A stretch of 64,000 bases of DNA, from contig CAJUQN010000001.1 of NCBI GenBank assembly GCA_910588625.1, positions 130,589-194,588 of the forward strand, in the 5' to 3' direction. The notes below the pieces were generated by a model. That model saw only the letters and a list, made by a program, of their open reading frames with translations, was not told the origin of the DNA and searched no databases. This stretch comes from an uncultured Oscillospiraceae bacterium. Lineage in GTDB: Bacteria; Bacillota; Clostridia; Oscillospirales; Oscillospiraceae. Made by a program: the position numbers and the translations under genes. Shown piece after piece: positions 15,985-24,747 of this stretch; position 1 is the stretch's first letter; each line of letters starts with the position of its first letter.

Positions 15985-17355
15985 GTGGCAGACCGGCAAA
16001 ACGACTTTTCTCAGGGGAGCATCCCCCGCAGCATCATGAATCTGGCCATCCCCATGACGGCCGCCCAGCTGGTCAACGTGCTCTACAGCGTGGTGGACCG
16101 GATCTACCTGGGCCACCTGCCTGACAGCGACAGCCTTGCCCTCACCGGCCTGGGGGTCACCATGCCCATCGTGTCCATCCTCATGGGCTTCGCCAACCTG
16201 TGCGGCACTGGCGGCGCGCCGCTGTGCTCCATCAGCCGGGGCAAAGGGGATGATAACGAGGCAGAGCAGGTCATGGGCAACGCCTTCGCGCTCCTGCTGA
16301 TTTTGGGCGTGGCGGGCACCGCCTTTTTTCTGGCCTTCAAGGAACCCCTCCTCTATCTGTTTGGAGCCAGCCCGGACACTTTCCCATACGCCAACGGCTA
16401 TATGACCATCTACCTGTGCGGCACCCTGTTCGTCATGATCAGCCTGGGCATGAATCCCTTTATCAACGCCCAGGGCTTCGGTCGGGTGGGCATGATGACC
16501 GTCCTGCTGGGCGCGGTGGTCAACATTATATTGGACCCCATCCTCATTTTTATCTTCCAAATGGGAGTTCAGGGCGCGGCGCTGGCTACCATCTTCTCCC
16601 AGTTTCTATCGGCGGCCTGGGTTCTGGCCTTTCTGACGGGGAAACGGGCCATCCTGCGCCTCAAGCGGGAAAACCTGCATTTGGACGGGCCCCGCACCAA
16701 AAGGATCGTCTCCTTGGGTCTGTCCGGCTTCTTTGTAAATATGACCAACAGTCTGGTCCAGATAGTATGCAACGCCACCCTCCAGCACTACGGCGGCGAC
16801 ACCTATGTGGGGGTGATGACCATCATTAACTCCGTCCGGGAGGTCTTTATCATGCCGGTGCAGGGCCTGACCAACGGCTCCCAGCCGGTGGAGGGCTACA
16901 ACTATGGCGCCAAACAGTACCGTCGGGTTCGGGAGGCCATCCGCTTTACCGTGGGGCTGACGGTGGCCTATTCCGCCGCCTTCTGGGTGGTTGCCATGCT
17001 GTTCCCCGCACCTCTCATCCATATTTTTAAGAGCGACCCGGATATTTTGGAGGCGGGCATCCCCGCCCTGCGCATCTACTTCTGTATGTTCCTGTTCATG
17101 TCCCTGCAATTTGCGGGGCAGGCCACCTTTGTGGGGTTGGGCCGGGCTAAGCAGTCCGTATTTTTCTCCCTGCTGCGCAAGGCCATCATTAATGCCCCGC
17201 TGACCCTCATTCTGCCCATCTGGATGGGCACCGCCGGTGTGTTCGCCGCAGAGGCGGCCTCCCAGTTCATCAGCGGGCTGGCTTGCTTCAACACCATGTA
17301 TTTCACCCTCTACCGCCCTCTGGGGCGAATGCGGGACGGTGTGTCAGGAGTCTGA
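15985..17355 (+). CDS. MATE family efflux transporter
   Basis: 456 residues, about 12 hydrophobic segments. Family signs are SIPRSIMNLAIPMTAAQLVNVLYSVVDRIYLG at the N-terminus, GLGVTMPI, NPFINAQGFGRVGM, and the second-half repeat with GLTNGSQPVEGYNYGAKQYRRVREA. MATE proteins export cationic drugs or metabolites by Na+ or H+ antiport. GTG at 15985 is chosen because AGGGGGG lies 8 nt upstream; earlier in-frame codons have no ribosome site. Convergent with a small zinc-ribbon gene and not in an operon. Substrate cannot be read from sequence. Confidence 0.93.
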   Translation: MADRQNDFSQGSIPRSIMNLAIPMTAAQLVNVLYSVVDRIYLGHLPDSDSLALTGLGVTMPIVSILMGFANLCGTGGAPLCSISRGKGDDNEAEQVMGNAFALLLILGVAGTAFFLAFKEPLLYLFGASPDTFPYANGYMTIYLCGTLFVMISLGMNPFINAQGFGRVGMMTVLLGAVVNIILDPILIFIFQMGVQGAALATIFSQFLSAAWVLAFLTGKRAILRLKRENLHLDGPRTKRIVSLGLSGFFVNMTNSLVQIVCNATLQHYGGDTYVGVMTIINSVREVFIMPVQGLTNGSQPVEGYNYGAKQYRRVREAIRFTVGLTVAYSAAFWVVAMLFPAPLIHIFKSDPDILEAGIPALRIYFCMFLFMSLQFAGQATFVGLGRAKQSVFFSLLRKAIINAPLTLILPIWMGTAGVFAAEAASQFISGLACFNTMYFTLYRPLGRMRDGVSGV

Positions 17356-17428
17356 CCGCACCTGGCCAAACTATGAAAAAGCCCCGTGCCCCCTGGAACC
17401 AGGCGGCGCGGAGCGCTTTGGGGCATAT

Positions 17429-17824
17429 TCAGCTTTTTTCCTCAAACACTGCCCCACAGGAACGGCAGTGGACGGTGATCCGCCCTTTGCCCCGGGGCAC
17501 CCGCATCTGCTGCCCGCAGTTGGGGCACTTGAAGTAGCGGTGCTCCCGGTCGTGGGTCCGGGCACGGAAGGTGTTCCAACGGCGGACGATGGGCCGGGTG
17601 AGCTGGAGGAAACGGAGGTTCTCCGCCCGCCTGGCCTCTAGGTTCCGGGACAGGGAGCGGAACAGACTGACGAATACCAGCACTGTGGCCAGCAGCTCAA
17701 AAGCCAATATTTGGGTGAACAAAAAGAGCGCATAAAGGATCAGATACAGCGCCATCAGGAGCAGATTCAGCTGATCCCCTCCATAGCGGCCCGCCATAAA
17801 CCGGGTCATGTAACGGCGGATCAT
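17429..17824 (-). CDS. Small membrane protein with C-terminal zinc ribbon
   Basis: 131 residues. Two adjacent hydrophobic segments (LLLMALYLILYALFLFTQIL and ELLATVLVFVSLF) are followed by a basic stretch and a C-terminal four-cysteine ribbon, C-P-N-C-G-Q-Q-M-R-V-P then C-R-S-C-G-A-V-F. The ribbon is probably cytoplasmic and binds zinc. AGGAGGTG lies 7 nt before the ATG. It is monocistronic and convergent with the MATE gene. Widespread in Oscillospiraceae-type genomes as a hypothetical protein as far as I can judge; no function is assigned. Confidence 0.8.
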   Translation of the reverse strand: MIRRYMTRFMAGRYGGDQLNLLLMALYLILYALFLFTQILAFELLATVLVFVSLFRSLSRNLEARRAENLRFLQLTRPIVRRWNTFRARTHDREHRYFKCPNCGQQMRVPRGKGRITVHCRSCGAVFEEKS

Positions 17825-17929
17825 CGGCGCTCACCTCCTGGGGAATCGGGATTTTTTAATAGTATTATGATAACGCCCACAAATGAACCCGTCAATGGGG
17901 CAACCGTAAACAATATGTGAATTTGTCCG

Positions 17930-17958
17930 TTGCCGGCAGGCTGAAAAGCTGGTATACT
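17930..17958 (+). promoter_or_regulatory. Promoter of the dCMP deaminase-apbE operon
   Basis: TTGCCG (17930-17935), 17 nt, TATACT (17953-17958), 34 nt before the start codon. Confidence 0.75.
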
Positions 17959-17992
17959 CCCACTTAAATAAAGAGATGAAGGAGAACATGAC

Positions 17993-18481
17993 ATGGCCCG
18001 CATCGACAAACAGAACTATTACCTTGACATTGCAGGCACCGTGCTGGAGCGCTCCACCTGTATGCGTAAGCACTACGGCGCTATCATCGTGCAAAATGAC
18101 GAGATTGTATCCTCCGGCTATAACGGCGCGCCCCGGGGTCGGCGCAACTGCGGCGACCTGGGCTATTGCACCCGGGAAGCTATGAAAATCCCCTCGGGCC
18201 AGCGCTATGAGCTGTGCCGCTCTGTCCATGCGGAGGCCAACGCCATCATCTCCGCCTCCCGCCGGGAGGTGCTGGGCGCTACACTGTATATGGTGTGCAA
18301 GGACCCAGCCTCCGGAGCGCTGATCTCCGGCTCCACCTCCTGCTCCATGTGCCGCAGGCTCATCATCAACGCGGGTATTTCCAAGGTGGTCATCCGGGAC
18401 ACGCTCACGGAATACCGGGTGGTGTATGTGGACAAGGAATGGGTGGCGGATGACGACTCCATCCCGGAGCATTTGAGATGA
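17993..18481 (+). CDS. Deoxycytidylate deaminase family protein (ComEB-like)
   Basis: 162 residues of the CMP/dCMP deaminase fold. Zinc and catalytic residues are in SVHAEANAI (His and the proton-shuttling Glu) and in SCSMCRR (two Cys ligands; the usual Pro before the first Cys is Ser here). The CMRKHYGAIIVQNDEIVSSGYNG start is typical of dCMP deaminases, which convert dCMP to dUMP for thymidylate synthesis. AAGGAG lies 8 nt before the ATG. Its TGA overlaps the apbE ATG, a pairing without an obvious metabolic link. An alternative is a related cytidine/tRNA-type deaminase, but length and motifs favour dCMP. Confidence 0.87.
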   Translation: MARIDKQNYYLDIAGTVLERSTCMRKHYGAIIVQNDEIVSSGYNGAPRGRRNCGDLGYCTREAMKIPSGQRYELCRSVHAEANAIISASRREVLGATLYMVCKDPASGALISGSTSCSMCRRLIINAGISKVVIRDTLTEYRVVYVDKEWVADDDSIPEHLR

Positions 18482-19509
18482 ATCGGAAAATGTTTCGTAT
18501 AAAACCTACGCTCGCTTTTTGTCTTGCCTTTTTTTTGCTGGCGGGCTGTGCTCCCGCGCCCACTCAGGCGGAACCGACGGCGGAGAGCACCTTTTTTGCC
18601 ATGGACACCGTCATGAGCCTGAAGCTATATGAGGGCGGGGGAGAGGACCTGCTGGATCAGGCCCAGGAGCGGGTAAAGGAATTGGAGGCCCTGCTTTCCG
18701 TCACCGACAAGAGCAGCGAGATCTACGCCTTGGACCACCAGGGCAAAGCCTCCCTTTCCCCGGACACGGCGGATCTGCTGGCGGCGGCGCTGTCCATGTG
18801 CGAGCGGACCCAGGGAGCGCTGGATATCTCCATCTATCCCGTCCTGCGGGCCTGGGGCTTTACGACAGGGGAGTATGCCGTCCCCAATGAGGAGGCCATT
18901 GCCGCTTTGCTTCCTCTTGTCGATTATACGCAGGTGGAGCTGCACGGTTCCACCGCGTCCCTGCCCGACGGGATGGAGATCGACCTGGGCAGCGTAGCCA
19001 AGGGCTACACCGGGGAGCAGCTGGCCAATCTGTTGAGAGAAAACGGCGTCACCTCCGCTCTACTAGACCTGGGGGGAAACATCCAGGCCGTAGGGGCCAA
19101 GCCGGACGGCTCTCCCTGGCGGGTGGGTATCCGAGACCCGGAGGGGGACGGCAACCTGGGCGTGGCGGAGGTCATTGGCCAGGCCGTCATTACCTCCGGC
19201 GGCTATGAGCGGTACTTTGAGGAGGACGGCGCGCGCTACTGGCACATTCTGGACCCCAAGACTGGAGCTCCCGCGCAAAACGGCTTGATATCCGTCACTG
19301 TCATTGGCGGCGACGGCATGATCTGCGACGGTCTTTCCACCTCTTTGTTTGTGATGGGATTGGACAAGGCTCTGGACCACTGGCGTCAATATCAGGACTT
19401 TGAGGCAATCTTTGTTTCAACAGACGGTTCCATCACCATCACCGCCGGTTTAGCGGATTGTTTCGCCCTCAGTCAAACAAACCGCACCTTGACCATCGCC
19501 CAGCCCTGA
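18478..19509 (+). CDS. apbE: FAD:protein FMN transferase (ApbE), lipoprotein
   Basis: 343 residues. A signal peptide ends in the lipobox LLAGC, so the enzyme is anchored outside the membrane. ApbE attaches FMN covalently to Thr/Ser of target flavoproteins such as RnfG/RnfD or NqrC-like subunits. Seen: FFAMDTVMSLKLY, the conserved GALDISIYPVLRAWGF block, DLGSVAKGYTGE (flavin site), ALLDLGGNIQAVG, and the metal/active-site region YWHILDPKTGAP. Translation is coupled to the deaminase gene by ATGA overlap. No flavinylated target is encoded in the window. Confidence 0.95.
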   Translation: MNRKMFRIKPTLAFCLAFFLLAGCAPAPTQAEPTAESTFFAMDTVMSLKLYEGGGEDLLDQAQERVKELEALLSVTDKSSEIYALDHQGKASLSPDTADLLAAALSMCERTQGALDISIYPVLRAWGFTTGEYAVPNEEAIAALLPLVDYTQVELHGSTASLPDGMEIDLGSVAKGYTGEQLANLLRENGVTSALLDLGGNIQAVGAKPDGSPWRVGIRDPEGDGNLGVAEVIGQAVITSGGYERYFEEDGARYWHILDPKTGAPAQNGLISVTVIGGDGMICDGLSTSLFVMGLDKALDHWRQYQDFEAIFVSTDGSITITAGLADCFALSQTNRTLTIAQP

Positions 19510-19691
19510 CATCAACCACCCACGAGCCTCAAACCCCGCCTACTCAGGCGCAGTCCAAACGTCCTACCCATCATCAGTACCCAGACACCGGCGGCAGCAC
19601 AAGTAAAAGCACCAGCGGCGAAAGCCCCACGCGCCGGAAAACTCTTTCCAAATATCCGTATCAAGCGTCCCCGGTAAAGGGGGTTCTTAGG

Positions 19692-19799
19692 GGGGGAAAT
19701 CCTGCGAGCAAGAGCGCGCCCTTGGCGCTCGCAGCCTCGCCGGATTTTCTCCCCTGAGCGCTCTCTTTGGTTACTTTCTCTCGCGAGAGAGAAAGTAAC
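19692..19799 (-). repeat. Intergenic palindromic repeat, copy B
   Basis: GTTACTTTCTCTC (19770-19782) pairs with GAGAGAAAGTAAC (19787-19799). Read on the minus strand it is followed by AACCAAAGA and a nested hairpin (TGCGAGC 19703-19709 with GCTCGCA 19727-19733, inside GGGGGG/CTCCCC arms). Same architecture as copy A at 711-776, opposite orientation. The rest of 19510-19842 shows no gene. Confidence 0.6.
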
Positions 19800-19842
19800 G
19801 CCTTCTGGACATGGAAAGTTCATGAAAGTTTCACATTTCCAC

Positions 19843-19871
19843 TTGACAGGAAAGCTCGATGCCTTTACAAT
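19843..19871 (+). promoter_or_regulatory. Promoter of rny with a long leader
   Basis: TTGACA (19843-19848), 17 nt, TACAAT (19866-19871). It leaves a 5' leader of about 235 nt before the start codon, AT-rich and without a clear known RNA fold. A second TTGACA at 19978 has no matching -10. Confidence 0.8.
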
Positions 19872-20113
19872 GAATAAGGATAATTTTGAAAAGCCGCCGT
19901 GCTTTTTCGCCGTTTTGAGCGTTTACAGCGCCCTTTGGGCGTATTTATATAGTCTATCGAGCGTTTCATAGATTTTATTGACACTCAAATAGTGCTGTCA
20001 TGCCCAAATGGCGGGCGGATTTTCAGTTATCGCGGTGCGTCTATCACGCATCGCGTCTTAATTTTGCTACAATTACAGAAAAAATCAAAGAAACAGGAGG
20101 TGTGGAACTCAAT

Positions 20114-21673
20114 ATGCAAGTGCCAGTCTATGTGACCGTTATCATCGCGGTGGTCGCCGCCCTGGTCTGCCTCGTCATCGGCGCCGTTGTGGGCTACCAG
20201 CGGCGCAAGTCCTTTGCCGAGCGCGAGATCGGCTCCGCCGAGGAGGAGGCCCGCCGCGTCATCAACGACGCCATCAAAAGCGCCGAGAGCAAAAAACGGG
20301 AAGCGACCGTAGAGGCCAAGGAGGAAATCCTCAAGGCCCGTACTGAGTTCGACAAGGAAATCAAGGACCGCCGCAATGAGATCCAGCGCCAGGAGAATCG
20401 GCTCAACTCCAAGGAAGAGAACATGGACCGCAAGTTGGAAAACCTGGAGCGCAAAGAGGAAAACGTCAACGCCCGCATCGCCCAATTGGAGGCGGAAAAG
20501 CAGGAGCTGGACAAGCTGAAGGACAGCCAGATGGAGCTGCTGGAGCGCATCTCCGGCCTGACCGTGGAGGAGGCCAAGCGCTACCTCATCGACCAGCTGG
20601 AGGACGACGTGACCCATGAACAGGCCCTGAAGCTCAAGGAGATCCAGGGCCGCTACAAGGAGGAGGCAGAGACCTACGCCCGTGAGCAGATTGCTCTGGC
20701 CATCCAGCGCTGCGCCGCCGACCACGTGGCGGAGGCCACCGTATCCGTGGTGCCCCTGCCTAACGACGAGATGAAGGGCCGCATCATCGGCCGGGAGGGC
20801 CGCAACATCCGCACGCTGGAAACCATGACCGGCGTAGACCTCATCATCGACGACACCCCCGAGGCCATCACCGTGTCCTGCTTCGACCCGGTGCGCCGGG
20901 AGATCGCCCGGCTGGCCCTGGAAAAACTCATTCTGGACGGCCGTATTCACCCCACCCGCATTGAGGAGATGGTGGAGAAGGCCAAGCGGGAGGTGGATGC
21001 CACCATCCGCGCCGAAGGCGAGCGCGCCGTGTTCGAGACCAACGTCCACGGCCTGAATCCCGAGCTGGTCAAGCTGCTGGGCCGCCAGCACTACCGCACC
21101 AGCTACGGCCAGAACGTGCTGAACCACTCCATCGAGGTGTCCCAGCTGGCAGGCCTGCTGGCCGCCGAGATCGGCGTCAACGTGGCCGAGGCCAAGCGGG
21201 CCGGGCTGCTCCACGATTTGGGCAAGTCCATCGACCACGAGGTGGAGGGCTCCCATGTGCAGATCGGCGTGGAGCTGGCCCGGAAGTACCGGGAGAGTGA
21301 GAACGTCATTCATGCCATCGAGGCCCACCACGGCGACGTGGAGGCCCGGACCATCGTGGCCTGCCTGGTTCAGGCCGCTGATGCCATCTCCGCCGCCCGG
21401 CCCGGCGCCCGGAAGGAGAATGTGGAATACTACATCAAGCGGCTGGAGAAGCTGGAGGAGCTGACCTCCTCCTTCGCCGGGGTGGACAAGGCCTACGCCA
21501 TCCAGGCGGGCCGCGAGGTGCGCATTATGGTCAACCCCGAGGCCATCTCCGAGGACCGCATGATTCTGCTGGCCCGGGAGATTGCCAAGAAGATCGAGGA
21601 CGAGCTGGAGTATCCCGGCCAGATCAAGGTGAATCTCATCCGGGAGACAAAGGCGATAGAATACGCGAAGTAA
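20114..21673 (+). CDS. rny: Ribonuclease Y
   Basis: 519 residues, the normal length. It is the membrane-bound endonuclease that starts decay of many mRNAs in Firmicutes. Domains: N-terminal membrane helix ([24 protein letters not shown]), long Glu/Lys/Arg-rich coiled coil (to about 200), KH domain ([26 protein letters not shown]), and HD domain ([14 protein letters not shown] ... [12 protein letters not shown] ... IEAHHGD). The ATG at 20114 follows AGGAGGTG with about 10 nt; upstream in-frame codons lie in or before that site. Flanked by its own promoter and terminator. Confidence 0.97.
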   Translation: MQVPVYVTVIIAVVAALVCLVIGAVVGYQRRKSFAEREIGSAEEEARRVINDAIKSAESKKREATVEAKEEILKARTEFDKEIKDRRNEIQRQENRLNSKEENMDRKLENLERKEENVNARIAQLEAEKQELDKLKDSQMELLERISGLTVEEAKRYLIDQLEDDVTHEQALKLKEIQGRYKEEAETYAREQIALAIQRCAADHVAEATVSVVPLPNDEMKGRIIGREGRNIRTLETMTGVDLIIDDTPEAITVSCFDPVRREIARLALEKLILDGRIHPTRIEEMVEKAKREVDATIRAEGERAVFETNVHGLNPELVKLLGRQHYRTSYGQNVLNHSIEVSQLAGLLAAEIGVNVAEAKRAGLLHDLGKSIDHEVEGSHVQIGVELARKYRESENVIHAIEAHHGDVEARTIVACLVQAADAISAARPGARKENVEYYIKRLEKLEELTSSFAGVDKAYAIQAGREVRIMVNPEAISEDRMILLAREIAKKIEDELEYPGQIKVNLIRETKAIEYAK

Positions 21674-21681
21674 ATGATACA

Positions 21682-21714
21682 CGCCGCCGTGGATTCCACG
21701 GCGGCGCGTTTTCT
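21682..21714 (+). terminator. Terminator of rny
   Basis: CGCCGCCGTGG (21682-21692), ATT loop, CCACGGCGGCG (21696-21706), then CGTTTTC. Confidence 0.8.
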
Positions 21715-21850
21715 CGCTCATTATCTTTTTTTCGTTGAGGCATTTAGTGCCAAGTCATTTACTTTATATTCTATCATTTTATACCCCCTCAGCTTTTGAC
21801 TCATTTTAGCGCAAGCGCCTGTTTGATTCAAGAGGCGTGCACTTTTCCCG

Positions 21851-21879
21851 TTGCCTTTTCCCTACGGCTGTGATATGAT
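21851..21879 (+). promoter_or_regulatory. Promoter of the DUF2156 gene
   Basis: TTGCCT (21851-21856), 17 nt, TATGAT (21874-21879). Confidence 0.7.
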
Positions 21880-21910
21880 ATCCAGACACCAAGTAAAGGA
21901 ATGGTAATTG

Positions 21911-22825
21911 ATGGTCACTTTTGAAAGCCCCCAGTTTGAGGACCGCCAATGGGTCCAGCCTCTGCTGGAGACGGAGGGCAGCATGGGCTGCGAATACAAT
22001 TTCACCAACATCTATCTCTGGAGCCGGGCCTGGCCCCAGAAAATCGCCCGGGCCGGGGACCGCCTGCTGGTGCGCATTGAGGGCGCGCTGGGGCTGAGCT
22101 ACCTCTACCCGGCGGGGAGCGGCCCTCTGGCCCCGGCGGTGGACCTGCTGGCCGCAGACGCGGCGGAGCAGGGCAAGCCCCTCACCCTGGTGTGTGTCAC
22201 ACAGGAGCAGAAGGCCGCGCTGGAGGAAGCCTGTCCCGGCCGTTTCCGGTTCGAAGAAGACCGGGACGGCTTCGACTACCTCTATGACGTCAACCGTCTG
22301 GCCGACCTGCCGGGGAAAAAGCTCCACGCCAAGCGCAACCACATCCACCGCTTCGATGAGCAGTTCCCCGGCTGGCTGCTGGAGCCCATCACCCCCGCCA
22401 ACGTCCCCGAGTGTGTGGAACTGGAACGCCAGTGGGCCGCCATCCGCCAGGAGGAGGCGGGGGAGGACATCGACTCCGTGTCCGAGGAGACCGTGGCTGT
22501 CATCGAGGCGCTATATCACATGGACAAGCTGGGGTTGGAGGGGGCCCTCATCCGGGCGGACAGCAGCCCCATCGCCTTCTCCCTGGGTGGCCTCATCACG
22601 CGGTCGGTGTTCGATGTGAATTTTGAGAAGTCCTTTGGCGATGTGCAGGGGGCATACCCCGCCATCAACCGGGAGATGGCACGGCTCGTCCGCGCCCGCT
22701 ACCCCCAGGTCAAGTGGCTCAACCGGGAGGACGATTTGGGCCTGGAGGGTCTGCGGCGGGCCAAGCTGTCCTATTATCCGGATCTCTTGCTCACCAAGTA
22801 TACCGCCCGGGCGGTCCAGGGGTGA
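21911..22825 (+). CDS. DUF2156 (phosphatidylglycerol lysyltransferase C-terminal fold) protein
   Basis: 304 residues, soluble, built from two GNAT-like halves. Features of the family: an N-terminal half with CEYNFTNIYLW, then KKLHAKRNHIHRFDEQFP, a middle acidic segment, and the C-terminal acyltransferase-like core (GALIRADSSPIAFSLGGLI ... FEKSFGDVQGAYPAINREMA ... YPQVKWLNREDDLGLEGLRRAKLSYYPDLLLTKY). MprF-type relatives transfer amino acids from tRNA to lipid, but this one lacks the membrane flippase, so substrate is open. ATG at 21911 is used because AAAGGA lies 9 nt upstream, rather than the TTG 3 nt earlier. Monocistronic. Confidence 0.87.
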   Translation: MVTFESPQFEDRQWVQPLLETEGSMGCEYNFTNIYLWSRAWPQKIARAGDRLLVRIEGALGLSYLYPAGSGPLAPAVDLLAADAAEQGKPLTLVCVTQEQKAALEEACPGRFRFEEDRDGFDYLYDVNRLADLPGKKLHAKRNHIHRFDEQFPGWLLEPITPANVPECVELERQWAAIRQEEAGEDIDSVSEETVAVIEALYHMDKLGLEGALIRADSSPIAFSLGGLITRSVFDVNFEKSFGDVQGAYPAINREMARLVRARYPQVKWLNREDDLGLEGLRRAKLSYYPDLLLTKYTARAVQG

Positions 22826-22837
22826 ACAGCGGGTAAA

Positions 22838-22867
22838 TATGCAGAAAAATTTGCATAAAAATGTATA
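22838..22867 (+). promoter_or_regulatory. ARG-box-like repeats upstream of the amino-acid transporter
   Basis: TATGCA-N8-TGCATA (22838-22857) overlaps TGCATAAAAATGTATA (22852-22867). The latter resembles an ArgR operator (TNTGAAT-AAAA-ATTCANA style). If real, it points to arginine-responsive control of the transporter 200 nt downstream. No regulator is encoded here. Confidence 0.4.
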
Positions 22868-22935
22868 CTTATCCGCGCTTTGTCCGTCAAAATGATGAAA
22901 GCCCCAAAATGCACGGGTATTCTCCTGAAATCCCC

Positions 22936-22964
22936 TTGCATTTCTTTTGCATAACGTTTATAAT
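22936..22964 (+). promoter_or_regulatory. Promoter of the amino-acid ABC transporter operon
   Basis: TTGCAT (22936-22941), 17 nt, perfect TATAAT (22959-22964), giving a leader of about 95 nt. Confidence 0.8.
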
Positions 22965-22972
22965 CTACTTCA

Positions 22973-22996
22973 CGAAAAAGGGATGTCCCTTTTTCG
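22973..22996 (+). other. Leader hairpin CGAAAAAGGGA...TCCCTTTTTCG
   Basis: CGAAAAAGGGA (22973-22983) and TCCCTTTTTCG (22986-22996) form an 11-bp inverted repeat right at the transcription start. The right arm ends in five T, so it could pause or attenuate transcription, or be an operator. A second hairpin, CGCAG/CTGCG, follows at 22999-23015. Confidence 0.45.
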
Positions 22997-23065
22997 CCCG
23001 CAGGGAGCGCTGCGGGGCATCAGCCCCGTCTCCCCACCGCAAATTTTAATGGAGATGAATGAAGA

Positions 23066-23941
23066 ATGAAAGCAATGAAGAAGGTTGCGGCCCTGCTGCT
23101 GGCGCTGACTATGGCGCTGGCGCTGTGTGCCTGCTCCAACCAGGGCGATACGCCCACCCCCACTGCCGAGCCCTCCAAGGCCGCCGAACCCTCCGCTGAG
23201 CCCTCTGCTGAGCCCAGCGCCGAGGCCTCCGAGCCCGCCCAGGGCGGCTCCGCCGAGTTCACCACCGTGGAGGAGGGCAAGCTCCATATGTCCACCAATG
23301 CCGCGTTTCCTCCCTATGAGATGACCACCGACGACGGCGGCTTCGAGGGCATCGACGTAGAGGTGGCCGACGCCATCGCCAAGAAGCTGGGTCTGGAGCT
23401 GGTGGTGGACGATATGGCCTTCACCGCCGCCCTCACCGCCGTCCAGCAGGGCCAGAGCGACATCGCCATGGCTGGCATCACCGTGGACAATACCCGGAAA
23501 CAGGTGATGGACTTCTCCGACACCTACGCCACCGGCATTCAGGTGGTCATCGTTAAGGAGGACTCCCCCATCCAGACCATTGACGACCTGGCCAACGCCG
23601 AGATGATCGGCACACAGGCGGGCACCACCGGCTATAAGTACTGCTCCGGCGACTACGGCGAAGACCATGTCACCGCCTTTGACAACGGCGCTTTGGCGGT
23701 CACAGCCCTGGTGAACGGCCAGGTAGACGCGGTGGTCATCGACAACGAGCCCGCCAAGAGCTATGTGGCCAACAATCCCGGCCTGAAGATCCTGGACACC
23801 GAGTACGCCAATGAGGACTACGCCATCGGCTTTGCCAAGGGCAACGACGCTTTGCGGGAGGCGGTCAACGCCGCCATCGCCGAGCTGAAGGCGGACGGCA
23901 CCTTCCAGAACATCGTGGACAAGTATATCAAGGCTGACTGA
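23066..23941 (+). CDS. Polar amino-acid ABC transporter, substrate-binding lipoprotein
   Basis: 291 residues. The signal peptide ends in the lipobox ALCAC; a Pro/Ser/Ala/Glu-rich tether (about 30-60) follows. The binding domain is of bacterial family 3: STNAAFPPYEMTTDDGGFEGIDVEVADAIAKKLGLELVVDDMAFTAALTAVQQGQSDIAMAGITVDNTRKQVMDFS. The FPPYE, FEGIDVEV and MAGITVDNTRKQ signatures place it among arginine/lysine/histidine/cystine-type binders; the ligand cannot be fixed. First gene of a complete transporter operon (binding protein, permease, ATPase). Confidence 0.93.
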   Translation: MKAMKKVAALLLALTMALALCACSNQGDTPTPTAEPSKAAEPSAEPSAEPSAEASEPAQGGSAEFTTVEEGKLHMSTNAAFPPYEMTTDDGGFEGIDVEVADAIAKKLGLELVVDDMAFTAALTAVQQGQSDIAMAGITVDNTRKQVMDFSDTYATGIQVVIVKEDSPIQTIDDLANAEMIGTQAGTTGYKYCSGDYGEDHVTAFDNGALAVTALVNGQVDAVVIDNEPAKSYVANNPGLKILDTEYANEDYAIGFAKGNDALREAVNAAIAELKADGTFQNIVDKYIKAD

Positions 23942-23957
23942 GCTGAGGAATGCCAAA

Positions 23958-23988
23958 CAGGGGCGGTCAAAGGGCCGCCCCTGTTTTT
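23958..23988 (+). other. Intra-operon hairpin after the binding-protein gene
   Basis: CAGGGGCGG (23958-23966) pairs with CCGCCCCTG (23975-23983), then five T. It has terminator form but sits inside the operon; the usual effect is excess binding protein over permease mRNA. Confidence 0.7.
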
Positions 23989-24012
23989 AGAAAAAGGAGA
24001 GGGGAGGCCCTT

Positions 24013-24747
24013 ATGATTCAATCGCTCATTGACTGGCTGGAGGGGATCGGTCCGCGCATCCACATGGCCTTTTTTGAGGCCGACCGCTGGAAGCTCTATT
24101 TGCAGGGCTTCGGCGCCACCATGCAGCTGACCGTGGTGGCCCTGATTTTCGGCGTGATCCTGGGCCTGGTGGTGGCTATGGTCCGCACCGCCCACGACCA
24201 GCAGCGCCCTGGGCGGCGGAAAAATCCCCTGCTGGGGTTTTTGAACGCCCTGTGCCAGGTCTACACCACCGTCATCCGCGGCACGCCTATGCTGGTGCAG
24301 CTGTTCATCTGGTCCTTCGTCATTCTCCGCGCCGAGCGCAATAAGATCCTGGTGGGCTTCGTCGGCCTGGGCGTCAACTCCGGGGCCTATGTGGCGGAGA
24401 TCATCCGGGGCGGCCTCATGAGCGTGGACATCGGCCAGACTGAGGCGGGGCGTTCCCTGGGGCTGAACTATTTGGACACCATGCGCTTTATCGTCATTCC
24501 CCAGGCTTTCAAGGCCATCCTGCCCTCCCTGGGCAACGAGTTTATCACGCTGTTCAAAGATACCTCTCTGGTACAGGCCATCGGCGGCATGGAGCTGCTG
24601 TATTACGCCTACACCCTGGGCGGCAGGACCTTCGACTATATGCCGCCCTTGATCGGCATCGCGCTGATGTACTTAGTGGTGGTCATCATCTTCACCTGGC
24701 TCCAGGGAAAGCTGGAAAGGAGGCTTCGTCAAAGTGATCGTCGTTAA
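24013..24747 (+). CDS. Polar amino-acid ABC transporter, permease
   Basis: 244 residues with five membrane segments of the His/Glu/Gln/Arg permease family. The helix [29 protein letters not shown] comes first, then [17 protein letters not shown] (conserved RGTP), and the EAA loop [44 protein letters not shown]. The ATG at 24013 is chosen for its purine-rich ribosome site; the frame extends 21 codons further without conservation. Its end overlaps the ATPase start by 14 nt. Confidence 0.94.
   Translation: MIQSLIDWLEGIGPRIHMAFFEADRWKLYLQGFGATMQLTVVALIFGVILGLVVAMVRTAHDQQRPGRRKNPLLGFLNALCQVYTTVIRGTPMLVQLFIWSFVILRAERNKILVGFVGLGVNSGAYVAEIIRGGLMSVDIGQTEAGRSLGLNYLDTMRFIVIPQAFKAILPSLGNEFITLFKDTSLVQAIGGMELLYYAYTLGGRTFDYMPPLIGIALMYLVVVIIFTWLQGKLERRLRQSDRR

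Noticed and set aside
20027..21721. A 564-codon open frame antisense to rny
   Set aside because: Mirrors the coiled coil and KH/HD codons of RNase Y; no independent evidence.
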